DNA of 64,000 bases from Dinoroseobacter sp049800775 (GTDB lineage: Bacteria > Pseudomonadota > Alphaproteobacteria > Rhodobacterales > Rhodobacteraceae). The notes below the pieces were generated by a model. The model ran no database searches. It saw only the letters and a program-made list of their open reading frames with translations, and was not told where the DNA came from. Position numbers and translations under genes: made by a program. Location: assembly GCF_049800775.1 (NCBI RefSeq), contig NZ_JBNAFR010000003.1:1-64000 (forward strand). The letters run 5' to 3'. The stretch's first letter is position 1; each line of letters opens with the position of its first letter. This document shows, in pieces, positions 46,600 to 55,264 of the stretch.

Positions 46600-48171
46600 A
46601 TGTATAGCACATCGGACAAGGTGATTGTGATCGGCGCCGGAATGGGCGGGCTGGCTTCGGCCATTCGGCTGGCGCATTCGGGTTGCGATGTCACCCTGCT
46701 CGAGGCCCAATCGGGGCCGGGCGGCAAGATGCGCACCCTGCCCAGTGCGGCGGGCCCGGTGGATGCGGGACCCACGGTCATGACCCTGCGCCCGATCTTC
46801 GAGGCGTTGTTCGACGATGTGGATGCGCGCCTGTCGGACCATGTGACCCTGCACCGCGAGACCGTGCTGGCGCGCCATTGGTGGGCCGATGGCAGCACCC
46901 TGGACCTGCACGCGGATCCCGAGAGCTCGGTCGATGCTGTCCGCGCCTTTGCCGGACCGCGAGAGGCGGAGGCCTTCGCCGCCTTCAGCGCGCAGGCCGC
47001 CAAGCTCTTTGCCGCCTTTGACCAGCCGATGATGCAGGAGCCGAGCCCGGATCTGGCCGGTCTGACCCGTCACGTGCTGGCGCAGCCCTCGCTGATCCCG
47101 GCCATGGGCCCGCTGACGACGCTGGCCAAGAGCCTGTCGAAACGGTTCCGCGACCCGCGTCTGCAACAGCTCTTTGGTCGCTACGCGACCTATGTGGGCG
47201 GCTCGCCCTATGCGGCCCCCGCCGTGCTTGCGCTGATCTGGCAGGCCGAGGCGCAGGGCGTCTGGCGGGTGGAGAGGGGCATGCACGCTCTGGCACAGGC
47301 CCTGGCCAAGCTCGCCACCGAGAAAGGGGCCGAGCTGCGCTATGACAGCCCCGTCGCCCGCATCGAGACGCAATCGGGTCGCGTGTCAGGGGTTCACCTG
47401 ACCGATGGCACACGGCTGCAGGCGGATACGGTGGTCTTCAACGGTGACCCCCGTGCGCTGCATCTGGGGCTGCTTGGCCCGGCACCACGCCCGGCGGTGC
47501 CCGCACCCGGGGTGCAGGACCGCTCGCTCTCGGCCTATGTCTGGTCCTTCGCGGCCACGCCCTCGGGCCGGGATCTGGTCCATCACAACGTGTTTTTCGC
47601 CGATGACCAGCAGGTGGAGTTCGACGCACTGGCCGCGGGGCAGATGCCCCCGGACGCGACGCTCTATATCTGCGCCGAGGATCGCGGGGCCGGGCTCGCG
47701 CCCAATGGCCCCGAGCGGTTCGAGGTCATCATGAACGGCCCGCCTGTCCTGAACGAGGCCAGTGCGGGGAACGACGAAGAGGAGTTCCGCAAATGTCAGA
47801 CGCAAGTGTTCAACCGGTTCGCGGCCATGGGTCTGGACTTCTCGGAGCGGCCCGGACGCAGCGCCCTGACGATGCCGCGGGACTTCGCGCGCCTGTTTCC
47901 CGGGTCGGCCGGATCCCTTTACGGACGGAGCCCGCATGGGCTGATGGCGGCGTTCCAGCGCCCGCAGGCCCGGACCAAGCTGCCGGGCCTCTATCTGGCG
48001 GGGGGCGGGGCGCATCCGGGGGCGGGGATCCCAATGGCGACCCTTTCCGGGCGGCACGCGGCCGCGGCGATTCTGCAGGACCGAACTTCAACATCGACGT
48101 CCCGGCGGACGGCTACGCTTGGTGGTATATCGACGGGGTCAGCGCCTGCGGCACCCGCGCGATCTCCATAA
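46600..48171 (+). CDS. crtD: 1-hydroxycarotenoid 3,4-desaturase (methoxyneurosporene dehydrogenase)
   Basis: FAD-dependent desaturase of the CrtI family, 523 residues. The dinucleotide-binding motif VIVIGAGMGGLASAIRLAHSG is at the N-terminus, and the C-terminal family motif LPGLYLAGGGAHPGAGIPMATLSGRHAA lies near 460-490. The start may be ATG 46600 or TTG 46585, which has AGGA upstream. Its last 88 nt (TSTSTSRRTATLGG...) overlap the conserved beginning of crtC in another frame, so its final residues have no independent constraint. Confidence 0.92.
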   Translation: MYSTSDKVIVIGAGMGGLASAIRLAHSGCDVTLLEAQSGPGGKMRTLPSAAGPVDAGPTVMTLRPIFEALFDDVDARLSDHVTLHRETVLARHWWADGSTLDLHADPESSVDAVRAFAGPREAEAFAAFSAQAAKLFAAFDQPMMQEPSPDLAGLTRHVLAQPSLIPAMGPLTTLAKSLSKRFRDPRLQQLFGRYATYVGGSPYAAPAVLALIWQAEAQGVWRVERGMHALAQALAKLATEKGAELRYDSPVARIETQSGRVSGVHLTDGTRLQADTVVFNGDPRALHLGLLGPAPRPAVPAPGVQDRSLSAYVWSFAATPSGRDLVHHNVFFADDQQVEFDALAAGQMPPDATLYICAEDRGAGLAPNGPERFEVIMNGPPVLNEASAGNDEEEFRKCQTQVFNRFAAMGLDFSERPGRSALTMPRDFARLFPGSAGSLYGRSPHGLMAAFQRPQARTKLPGLYLAGGGAHPGAGIPMATLSGRHAAAAILQDRTSTSTSRRTATLGGISTGSAPAAPARSP

Positions 48172-49010
48172 TCGCGTTCATCGGGTCGGTCTTCTCACCT
48201 TGGTATCGCTGGTCCGGACGCAAATCGCCGGACAACAATGTCTGCATCAACGTGGCCACCTATGGCCGGGGCGGTCGCTGGACCATGACCGACCGAGGCC
48301 GCGACGCCCTGCGCCAGACCGAGGACAGTTTCACCGTGGGGCCGAGCGGGCTGCACTGGGATGGCACGACCCTCACGGTGGATATCAACGAGGTCTCCAC
48401 CCCCCATTGCCAGCGTGTTCAAGGCACGGTGAAGATCCACCCCGCCGCCGTCACCGGGGTCGAGGTGCCGCTGACCGCGGATGGCACGCATATCTGGCGC
48501 CCCTTCGCCCCCACGGCAGAGATCGAGGTCGATCTGGGACGCTCCGGCTGGCAATGGCGCGGCCATGGCTATTTCGATGCGAATTTCGGCACCCGCGCGC
48601 TGGAGGCGGATTTCGGCTATTGGACCTGGGGGCGGTATCCGACCAAGACCGGCACGGCGTCCTTCTATGATGTGGCGCGCCGCGATGGCAGTGATCTGGA
48701 GGTCGCGCTGAGCTTTGACCGCACGGGCGGCGTCTCGGTGATGGATGCCCCGCCCAAGACCCGGTTCCGCCGCTCGAACTGGCTCGTCAAACGCGAGACG
48801 CGGGCCGATCCGGGCACCACGCCGCGACAGGTCAAGGCGATGCTCGACGCGCCGTTCTACAACCGCTGCGGGGTCGAGACGACTCTTCATGGCGAGCGGG
48901 TCTCGGGCGTGTTCGAAGCGCTGGATCTCGACAGGTTCCGGGGTCCGTGGCTGATGCCAATGCTGGCCGTGCGCGTGCCGCGCCGCCCGGGCTGGAACTT
49001 CGGCGACTAG
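48084..49010 (+). CDS. crtC: carotenoid 1,2-hydratase (start codon unresolved)
   Basis: Enzyme that adds water to the end of neurosporene/lycopene, forming the 1-hydroxy group. The conserved part begins NFNIDVPADGYAWWYIDGVS and continues FIGSVFSPWYRWSGR, YFDANFGTRALEADFGYWTWGRYP, typical of CrtC. There is no in-frame ATG, GTG or TTG near this N-terminus. The nearest is ATG 47793, 97 codons upstream, and the intervening translation looks like an out-of-frame reading of crtD. The listed start is therefore the first conserved residue, not a demonstrated start codon. The gene ends 4 bases inside the convergent lysE-type gene. Confidence 0.85.
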   Translation, partial: NFNIDVPADGYAWWYIDGVSACGTRAISIIAFIGSVFSPWYRWSGRKSPDNNVCINVATYGRGGRWTMTDRGRDALRQTEDSFTVGPSGLHWDGTTLTVDINEVSTPHCQRVQGTVKIHPAAVTGVEVPLTADGTHIWRPFAPTAEIEVDLGRSGWQWRGHGYFDANFGTRALEADFGYWTWGRYPTKTGTASFYDVARRDGSDLEVALSFDRTGGVSVMDAPPKTRFRRSNWLVKRETRADPGTTPRQVKAMLDAPFYNRCGVETTLHGERVSGVFEALDLDRFRGPWLMPMLAVRVPRRPGWNFGD

Positions 49011-49621
49011 CGCTGGCTCGGCGCGGGGCTGACCAGCAAAAGCGCACCAAAGACCATCATCATCGCCCCCGACCCCCGCTGCATCCAGGACAGGCGCGGC
49101 CCGGCCACCCGCGCGGCGGACCGTCCGGCCAGCGCATAGGCCGAGATCGCCACCGCCTCCAGCAGCAGAAAACACCCGCCCAGTAGGGCATAGCTCTGCC
49201 AATAGGCTTCGGTCGCCACGAATTGCGGGAAAAAGGCGGCAAAGATCAGGATCGCCTTGGGATTGCTGAGCGCAACCAGCGCCTCGGCCCGGAACGCGGC
49301 GGCGGGCGTGACCCGCACGCGGCGGGGGTCGATCCGCAGCCGCCCTGCCCCGCGCCAGAGACGCCAACCGATCCAGATCAGGTAGATCGCGCCGATCAGC
49401 TTCACCCCTTGGAACACCGCCGCAGACGCCGTCAGCAAGAGGCCCAGCCCCAAGGCGCTCGCCGCGATCATCGGCACAAAGACCAGAAGCCGCCCCAGCG
49501 CCGCGCGCCCGGCAAAGAGCACCCCGCCCTGCGCCCCATGGGTCATGGCCAGCAGGTTGTTTGGCCCAAAGGCGAGGTTCAGGGCAAAGCACGCGGGAAC
49601 AAAGATGAGCCAGTCGATCAT
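49007..49621 (-). CDS. LysE/RhtB-family exporter
   Basis: Small integral membrane protein of 204 residues with about six hydrophobic helices, of the amino-acid exporter family. It starts MIDWLIFVPACFALNLAFGPNNLLAMTHGAQGG, close to the family signature GPN, and has ALVALSNPKAILIFAAFFPQF. Substrate unknown. GGAGG lies 6 nt before ATG 49621. It is convergent with crtC (4-nt overlap) and looks like a non-photosynthetic insert between crtC and tspO. Confidence 0.88.
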   Translation of the reverse strand: MIDWLIFVPACFALNLAFGPNNLLAMTHGAQGGVLFAGRAALGRLLVFVPMIAASALGLGLLLTASAAVFQGVKLIGAIYLIWIGWRLWRGAGRLRIDPRRVRVTPAAAFRAEALVALSNPKAILIFAAFFPQFVATEAYWQSYALLGGCFLLLEAVAISAYALAGRSAARVAGPRLSWMQRGSGAMMMVFGALLLVSPAPSQR

Positions 49622-49744
49622 GGGGGGCCTCCTGACGCGATCTAGGCGGAGAAAGGCCGCGGAGGCAAGCCGACCCGTTGGCCCCCTGCGCCCGATCCGT
49701 TACACCCGTGTCAGCCGCAACCGAAACGCGAAGGAGACGAAGCG

Positions 49745-49930
49745 ATGGGCATAGAGATAGCGGGCCTTGGCGGGTTCATCATGCTGGTTCTGTCGATCTG
49801 GGCCATCGTATCGATCGTCGGGTCCAATTCGAGCACGGGTTCCAAGGTGATCTGGTGCCTCTTCGTGGTGATCCTACCGCTTCTGGGTTTCATCATCTGG
49901 CTGTTCTTCGGCCCCCGCGCCAAGCGCTGA
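49745..49930 (+). CDS. small membrane protein, PLDc_N domain
   Basis: A 61-residue protein with two hydrophobic helices (IAGLGGFIMLVLSIWAIVSIVGS and VIWCLFVVILPLLGFIIWLFFGPRAKR). This is the arrangement of the stand-alone phospholipase D N-terminal domain found in cardiolipin synthases and in many small proteins. A GGAG site lies upstream of ATG 49745. Its last 57 bases overlap the 3' end of the convergent MarR gene. Function unknown. Confidence 0.8.
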   Translation: MGIEIAGLGGFIMLVLSIWAIVSIVGSNSSTGSKVIWCLFVVILPLLGFIIWLFFGPRAKR

Positions 49931-50383
49931 CGACGGCTTGTCCAGCCAGGCGGCGGCATTCGCCTCGATCCGGGCGAGCTGGTCGAACAGGGCCTCGGCC
50001 TCGGCTTCGGTGAACCCGTCGAGCAGGACCGTATTCACGGAATTATAGATCTCATGGGTCGGGCGCAGGGCCTCGCCCCGCTCGGTGACATCCACCGTGA
50101 CGGCGCGGCGATCCTCGGTGCTCTGGCGGCGGGTCAGGAGCCCGCCGGTGATCATCCGATCCACGAGGCGCGAGGTGGCGGGCGGCGCGTTCCCGGTGAG
50201 CTCGGCCAGCGCCTTGACCCCCAGCGGGCCGTTCAGCCACAGACAGTTCAGCACCGCCCATTGCGCAAGGCTCAAACCGTGGGGCGCCAGCAAGTGCGTG
50301 CAGACGGTATTGCCCGCCCCGGCGGCGAAATTCAGCGCCCGGCCAAGGGATTTCGGGGCGTGGTAGCGCTTGGGATCGCTCAT
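49874..50383 (-). CDS. MarR-family transcriptional regulator
   Basis: Winged-helix regulator of 169 residues. The DNA-binding core is SLAQWAVLNCLWLNGPLGVKALAELTGNAPPATSRLVDRMITGGLLTRRQSTEDRRAVTVDVTERG. ATG 50383 is preferred to 50419 because the extension is unlike the family. It lies 79 bp beyond the end of tspO on the same strand and overlaps the small membrane-protein gene at its end. Its target genes cannot be told. Confidence 0.88.
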   Translation of the reverse strand: MSDPKRYHAPKSLGRALNFAAGAGNTVCTHLLAPHGLSLAQWAVLNCLWLNGPLGVKALAELTGNAPPATSRLVDRMITGGLLTRRQSTEDRRAVTVDVTERGEALRPTHEIYNSVNTVLLDGFTEAEAEALFDQLARIEANAAAWLDKPSSALGAGAEEQPDDETQKR

Positions 50384-50462
50384 ATCGGTTTTTATGTAAA
50401 TTATTGACCTGTAAGCCAAGCCTATACGGAGGCGGTGCGCGAGAAAACCGGTCGTGCCGCGA

Positions 50463-50951
50463 TCAGGTGGCGGCGGGACGCGCGGCGGCGGCGGCCTCGG
50501 GGTTGAGCCGCCAGACAGCCCCGTTCAGCGAGGCAGCAATCGTCACCCAGAGCAGGTAGGGCGCAAGCATCAGCCCCGCGATCGTGTCGAGTTGCCAGGC
50601 CGTGACCATGGCGCCAAACACCGCGAGCCATAGGAACAGGATGACCACCATCCCCGCCTTGATCCGCTGCAAGCCGAAAAAGATCGGCGTCCAGAGCGTG
50701 TTGAGCGCGATCTGAAACGCCCAGAAGGCCATGGCCATCTCGCTGCCCTCCATCGGGGCGACGCGCGCGGCGGAGCCCGCGATCACCAGATAGAGCAGCG
50801 ACCAGACCACGGGAAACACCCAGTTCGGCGGGTTCCACGCGGGTTTGCGCAGCGCGTCATACCACTTTCCGGGCGGAAACATGGAGCCAGTCGTTGCCGC
50901 AGCCGCGCAGGCGCCGAGAAAGACGGTGAAGAGGAGCCAGTCAAATTCCAT
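50463..50951 (-). CDS. tspO: tryptophan-rich sensory protein TspO
   Basis: Outer-membrane or envelope tetrapyrrole-binding protein with five helices, 162 residues, known in Rhodobacter as a negative regulator of photosynthesis genes. The signature WYDALRKPAWNPPNWVFPVVWSLLYLVIAGSA and ALNTLWTPIFFGLQR is plain. It follows crtB by 6 nt; the order crtI-crtB-tspO is as in Rhodobacter. Confidence 0.95.
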   Translation of the reverse strand: MEFDWLLFTVFLGACAAAATTGSMFPPGKWYDALRKPAWNPPNWVFPVVWSLLYLVIAGSAARVAPMEGSEMAMAFWAFQIALNTLWTPIFFGLQRIKAGMVVILFLWLAVFGAMVTAWQLDTIAGLMLAPYLLWVTIAASLNGAVWRLNPEAAAAARPAAT

Positions 50952-50957
50952 ATCAGG

Positions 50958-52046
50958 TTAACTAGGCCGGCCGCCGAGTGGTTCCATGCCGCGGGTGGCG
51001 CGGTCGCGGGCCTCAAGCTGGGCAAACAGTCCCAGAAGGCTGCCCGAACGCCCCTCGCCCCAGGCCGAGCGGTCCGCACTGCGCGCCCCGGCCTCGACGA
51101 GAAACGCAGTCTCCGGCAGGGGGGTGGCGTGCAACACGGCCGAACGCGGCATGACCGTTGTCACCCCGCTGCGCAGCACAGAGAGCGACAGCCAGCCGAG
51201 TTTCTGCAGCTTGGAGGTATGCGCCCGCAGGTTGATATTGTCATAGCCTGCCCGCGCAACCTCGGCCCCGATCCCGGCATAGATGTGACGCGCAGCGAAG
51301 ATCCCCGGACGCGCGCCCAGCGGCAGGGCCGCAACCCCGGCCTCGGACCGGTCATAGAGCCGTCGTGCCTCGGCCAGCAGGCGGCGCGTGACCGTGGTCA
51401 GCGCCTCGGAAGTGGTCGGGTTGGCGAGAAACGAGTCGGGGTCGAGCCCCTCCTCGGCCATCATCGCGCGCGGCAGATACAGACGCCCCTCGGCGGCGTC
51501 CTCGCCCACATCGCGGCAGATATTCGTCAGCTGCATCGCCACGCCCAAATCGCAGGCCCGCGCCAGCGCATCGGCGTCGCGCACCCCCATCAGGACGGTC
51601 ATCATCGCACCCACCGCCGCCGCAACCCGGGCGGAATAGGCGCGCACATCGGACAGGGTGTCATACTGCCGTTCCATCGCGTCCCAGGCAAAGCCCTCGA
51701 TCAGGGCCTCGGGCAGGGCGCGGGGCATGTCATGGGCCTCGATCATCGCGGCAAAGGCCCGGTCCGCGCAGGCATTCCGGGGCGTCCCGCGATAGGCGAG
51801 ATCCAGTCGATCCTTCAGGTCCAGCACCGCGGCGGGTTTTTCCTGGTGGTCGTCCACCGCATCATCGGCCAGACGGCAGAAGGCGTAGAGCGCCAGCGCC
51901 GGGTCCCGCACCTTGGTCGGCAAGAGCCGCGAGGCCGCATGGAAAGAGAGCGAGCCATGGCGGATCGCCTCCTTGCAATGCTCCAGATCCGCGGGGCTGT
52001 ACCGCAGCGGCAGTTCCAGATCGGCGGGCGTCGCGTCGAGGCTCAT
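50958..52046 (-). CDS. crtB: phytoene synthase
   Basis: Joins two geranylgeranyl diphosphates to phytoene, 362 residues. The diphosphate-binding motifs are YAFCRLADDAVDDHQ near residue 55 and QLTNICRDVGEDAAEGRLYLP near 175. Its ATG overlaps the crtI stop by ATGA, so translation is coupled. Confidence 0.96.
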   Translation of the reverse strand: MSLDATPADLELPLRYSPADLEHCKEAIRHGSLSFHAASRLLPTKVRDPALALYAFCRLADDAVDDHQEKPAAVLDLKDRLDLAYRGTPRNACADRAFAAMIEAHDMPRALPEALIEGFAWDAMERQYDTLSDVRAYSARVAAAVGAMMTVLMGVRDADALARACDLGVAMQLTNICRDVGEDAAEGRLYLPRAMMAEEGLDPDSFLANPTTSEALTTVTRRLLAEARRLYDRSEAGVAALPLGARPGIFAARHIYAGIGAEVARAGYDNINLRAHTSKLQKLGWLSLSVLRSGVTTVMPRSAVLHATPLPETAFLVEAGARSADRSAWGEGRSGSLLGLFAQLEARDRATRGMEPLGGRPS

Positions 52047-53620
52047 TCCGCGGCCTGCTTGAGCGGCACGGCATCCACCGGCATGGGCGGCGCCATGGGC
52101 ACCATCTTGGCCAACACCTCGGCCGAGCTGATCACTCCGGGCACGCCGGCACCGGGATGGGTACCCGCCCCGGCGAGAAACAGCCCCTCCGCCTCTTCCG
52201 AAACGTTATGGGGCCGGAACCACGCCGATTGCAGGATCCGCGGTTCGATCGAAAAGCCTGAGCCATTCGGTGACAGGTATCGGTCACGGAAGGTTTCGGG
52301 CGTGAAGACGACCTCGGTCGTGATGCGGCGCGAGATGCCCGGCATGGTTTTCTCGAGCTCGGCCAGAACCTTCGCCTTGTAGCGGGGGGCCTCGGCCTCC
52401 CAGTCGACGGGGTTGTCATGGCCGAGATGGGGGACAGGCGAGAGCACGTAGAAGGTGTCATCCCCCTTGGGCGCCACGCTCGGATCGGTGAGTGAAGGCC
52501 GGTGGAGATAGAGGCTCATGTCATCGGCGAGCCGCCCGTTGATGAAGATATCCCGCAAGAGACCCTCATACCGCGGCCCGCTCAGGATGGTGTGGTGCCC
52601 CACATCGGGCCACTCGCTCGCCGTCCCCTTGGTCCCGAAATACCAGACGAACAGCCCCATGGACCAACGCCGCGACTTCAGCTTGGCCGGGGTCCAGCGC
52701 TTCTTCGAGGCGTTGCGCATCAGGTGGTCATAGGTATGGCCCGCATCCGCGTTCGACACCACGATATCCGCATGGGCCACCTCGCCACTGTCGAGGCGGA
52801 TGCCGCGCACCTTGCCATCGGTGACGAGGATCTCGTCCACTGTCTCGCCGAGGCGCAGCCAACCGCCCTGCTCGGCCACCACATTCGCCATGGCCTGCGC
52901 AATCGCCTGCACACCGCCCATGGCGTAATGGACGCCGTATTCCTTCTCGAGATGGCTGACGAGCGCATACATCGAGGTGACGTTCATCGGATCCCCGCCG
53001 ATGAAGAGTGGATGGAACGACAGCGCCATCTGCAGCCGCTTGTCCTTCACCCGGCCCTTGGCAAGGCCGAGGATCGACTGATCGGCGCGCAGCATGGCAA
53101 AGGTGGGCAGGACCTTGATCGTCTCCCAGGCCTTGTGCATGGGCTTGGCCACCATGCCCTCGAACCCGACCACATAGCGGCGATGGGCGTCCTTGAGGAA
53201 CTTGCGATAGCCCTTGAGATCCCCGGGCGCGAGCCGCTGGATCTCGGCCTCCATCGCCTCGGTGGATTGCCGCGCCTTGAGGCTGGACCCGTCGGGCCAG
53301 CGGATCTCGTAGAACGGATCCATGGGTTTGAGCGTGACATCATCGTGGAAGTTCCGCCCGCAGGCAGCCCAGAGGTCCTCATAGACCTGCGGCACGGTGA
53401 TGATCGTCGGGCCAAGATCGAACCGGTGTCCGTCCTGACTGATCGAGGAGCCGCGCCCGCCCGGCATGTCCAGCCGGTCGAAGACGGTCACGGCATAGCC
53501 CTTGGCCCCAAGCCGCATGGCGGCGGCGAGCCCGCCCAGTCCTGCGCCAATGACGATGGCGCGTTTGCGGGGGCCCGAGATGGCTTCGGCGGCGGTGATT
53601 GGATCGACTCGTGTCATCAT
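52043..53620 (-). CDS. crtI: phytoene desaturase
   Basis: FAD-dependent enzyme that introduces three double bonds to give neurosporene, 525 residues. It has the N-terminal motif AIVIGAGLGGLAAAMRLGAKGYAVTVFDRLDMPGGRGSS and the C-terminal LFLAGAGTHPGAGVPGVISSAEVLA. The start is one of two adjacent ATGs (53620 or 53617). No Shine-Dalgarno is visible and a -10-like box ends only 6 nt upstream, which suggests a leaderless mRNA. A PpsR operator lies just upstream. Confidence 0.96.
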   Translation of the reverse strand: MMTRVDPITAAEAISGPRKRAIVIGAGLGGLAAAMRLGAKGYAVTVFDRLDMPGGRGSSISQDGHRFDLGPTIITVPQVYEDLWAACGRNFHDDVTLKPMDPFYEIRWPDGSSLKARQSTEAMEAEIQRLAPGDLKGYRKFLKDAHRRYVVGFEGMVAKPMHKAWETIKVLPTFAMLRADQSILGLAKGRVKDKRLQMALSFHPLFIGGDPMNVTSMYALVSHLEKEYGVHYAMGGVQAIAQAMANVVAEQGGWLRLGETVDEILVTDGKVRGIRLDSGEVAHADIVVSNADAGHTYDHLMRNASKKRWTPAKLKSRRWSMGLFVWYFGTKGTASEWPDVGHHTILSGPRYEGLLRDIFINGRLADDMSLYLHRPSLTDPSVAPKGDDTFYVLSPVPHLGHDNPVDWEAEAPRYKAKVLAELEKTMPGISRRITTEVVFTPETFRDRYLSPNGSGFSIEPRILQSAWFRPHNVSEEAEGLFLAGAGTHPGAGVPGVISSAEVLAKMVPMAPPMPVDAVPLKQAAE

Positions 53621-53626
53621 GATCTG

Positions 53627-53655
53627 ACGATACCGCTGTCTAGTTTAATTGACAA
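53627..53655 (-). promoter_or_regulatory. crtI promoter with PpsR operator
   Basis: TGT-N12-ACA at 53637-53654. On the minus strand TTGTCA (53650-53655), 17 nt, TATCGT (53627-53632) give a promoter whose predicted start falls on the crtI ATG. Confidence 0.65.
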
Positions 53656-53733
53656 CATCCGCGTCAACCTCCGGGATCTTTTCTGTGCCGGGCCGGCGGC
53701 TTATATGAAGGGGAACAATTCCCGGAGATCTCC

Positions 53734-53991
53734 ATGCAACCCGTTGAAATCTATACTTCCCCCCTGTGCGGCTTTTGCCATGCCGCCAAGCGCCTGCTGT
53801 CACAGAAGGGCGTCAGCTTCGCAGAGGTGGACGTGCTCGCCGCCCCCGCCCGCAAGCCCGAGATGATCCAGCGCGCCGGTGGCCGCACCAGCGTGCCGCA
53901 GATTTTCATCGGCGAGACCCATGTGGGCGGCTGCGATGACCTCTATGCGCTCGAGCGCGCGGGCAAGCTCGACACCCTGTTGGCCGGCTGA
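53734..53991 (+). CDS. grxC: glutaredoxin 3
   Basis: Small thiol-disulfide oxidoreductase using glutathione, 85 residues. Active site CGFC at residues 12-15 (YTSPLCGFCHAAKRLL), cis-proline motif RTSVPQIFIGETHVGGCDDL. Its stop overlaps the next ATG (TGATG). It opens a three-gene plus-strand block of general-metabolism genes placed between crtI and bchO. Confidence 0.94.
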   Translation: MQPVEIYTSPLCGFCHAAKRLLSQKGVSFAEVDVLAAPARKPEMIQRAGGRTSVPQIFIGETHVGGCDDLYALERAGKLDTLLAG

Positions 53992-54824
53992 TGCGCGCCG
54001 GCCTGCTGCAGATGACCTCGGTCGACGATCCGGCCGCCAATATCGTGCAGATCAAGGCATTGGCGCGGCAGGCCGTGGCGGAGGGGGCGGAGTTCCTGCT
54101 CTCGCCCGAGGTGAGCAATTGCATCTCGAACAGCCACAGCCACCAGCGCGCGGTCCTGCGCCCCGAGGCGACGGACCCGATGCTGGCCGAGATGCGGGAG
54201 TTTGCCGCCGCCGAAGGGGTGTGGCTGCTGCTCGGATCGCTTGGCCTTCTGTCAGAGGATGCGGATGGGCGCTTTGCCAACAGGTCTTTCCTGATCAACG
54301 CGCAAGGCGAGATCGCCGCGCGCTATGACAAGATCCACATGTTCGATGTGACGGTCTCGGAGAGCGAAACCTATCGCGAGAGTGACAGCTACCGCCCCGG
54401 CGGTCAGGCGGTCGTGGCGGACACGCCCTTTGGCCGGGTCGGGATGGCCGTCTGCTATGACCTGCGGTTTCCGCATCTTTTTCGGGATCTGGCCCGGGCC
54501 GGGGCCGAGATCCTGACGCTTCCTGCCGCCTTCACCCAGGTCACCGGCGAAGCCCATTGGCACCCGCTGCTGCGGGCCCGCGCCATCGAATGCGGGGCCT
54601 TCGTGCTCGCCCCGGCGCAGACTGGCGCGCATCCGACGGCACCGAACGGGCCGCGTCGTACCTATGGGCACAGTCTGGCCATCGACCCCTGGGGACGGGT
54701 GCTGGCCGATGCCGGAACCGCCCCCGGTGTGACCTGTATTGACCTCGATCTCGGGGAAGTTGCCGCAGCGCGGCGAAAAATCCCTTCCCTCACCGCAGAT
54801 GCAGCTTATGCTGCGCCGCGATGA
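53991..54824 (+). CDS. carbon-nitrogen hydrolase, nitrilase superfamily
   Basis: Cytoplasmic hydrolase of 277 residues. The catalytic triad is visible: glutamate in LLSPEVSN near residue 38, lysine in YDKIHMFDV near 113 and cysteine in AVCYDLRFP near 155. It resembles the Nit1/Nit2 branch, which removes side-products of transamination (omega-amidase or deaminated-glutathione amidase). It overlaps grxC by one base and the following MarR gene by ATGA. Confidence 0.9.
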   Translation: MRAGLLQMTSVDDPAANIVQIKALARQAVAEGAEFLLSPEVSNCISNSHSHQRAVLRPEATDPMLAEMREFAAAEGVWLLLGSLGLLSEDADGRFANRSFLINAQGEIAARYDKIHMFDVTVSESETYRESDSYRPGGQAVVADTPFGRVGMAVCYDLRFPHLFRDLARAGAEILTLPAAFTQVTGEAHWHPLLRARAIECGAFVLAPAQTGAHPTAPNGPRRTYGHSLAIDPWGRVLADAGTAPGVTCIDLDLGEVAAARRKIPSLTADAAYAAPR

Positions 54825-55261
54825 ATACAGTTGACGACGCCCTTGCGATCTCTCTTTTGTCCGAGCTCTTCACCACGGATCAGCTCGCCCGCGCCCGTCT
54901 GGGCAAGGCCCTGCCCAAGGGCATGGAACTGAGCCATTTTTCCGTGTTGAACCATCTCGCCAATACCGCCGCCGAGAAGACGCCCGCGCAGCTTGCGCGC
55001 AGTTTTCACGTCACCAAGGGCGCGATGACGAACACGCTGGGCAAGCTCGAAGCCGCAGGCCATGTGCATATCCGGCCCGATTGGGATGATGCGCGCCGCA
55101 AGCTCGTTGCCGTCAGCCCTGCGGGACGTGCCGCCCGGGATCAGGCGCTGCAGGTAATCACGCCGATCATCTCGGAAATGACCTCGACGCTGGGATCGGA
55201 GAAGGTCCGCGCCGTGCTGCCGATCCTGCGCGAGCTGCGGATCCGGCTGGAGCAGGACTAG
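54821..55261 (+). CDS. MarR-family transcriptional regulator
   Basis: Winged-helix regulator of 146 residues with ELSHFSVLNHLANTAAEKTPAQLARSFHVTKGAMTNTLGKLEAAGHVHIRPDWDDARRKLVAVSPAGRAA. It is coupled to the nitrilase gene by ATGA, so it belongs to the grxC block and not to the photosynthesis genes. It ends 3 nt before the end of the convergent bchO. Ligand and targets unknown. Confidence 0.88.
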   Translation: MNTVDDALAISLLSELFTTDQLARARLGKALPKGMELSHFSVLNHLANTAAEKTPAQLARSFHVTKGAMTNTLGKLEAAGHVHIRPDWDDARRKLVAVSPAGRAARDQALQVITPIISEMTSTLGSEKVRAVLPILRELRIRLEQD

Positions 55262-55264
55262 CGC

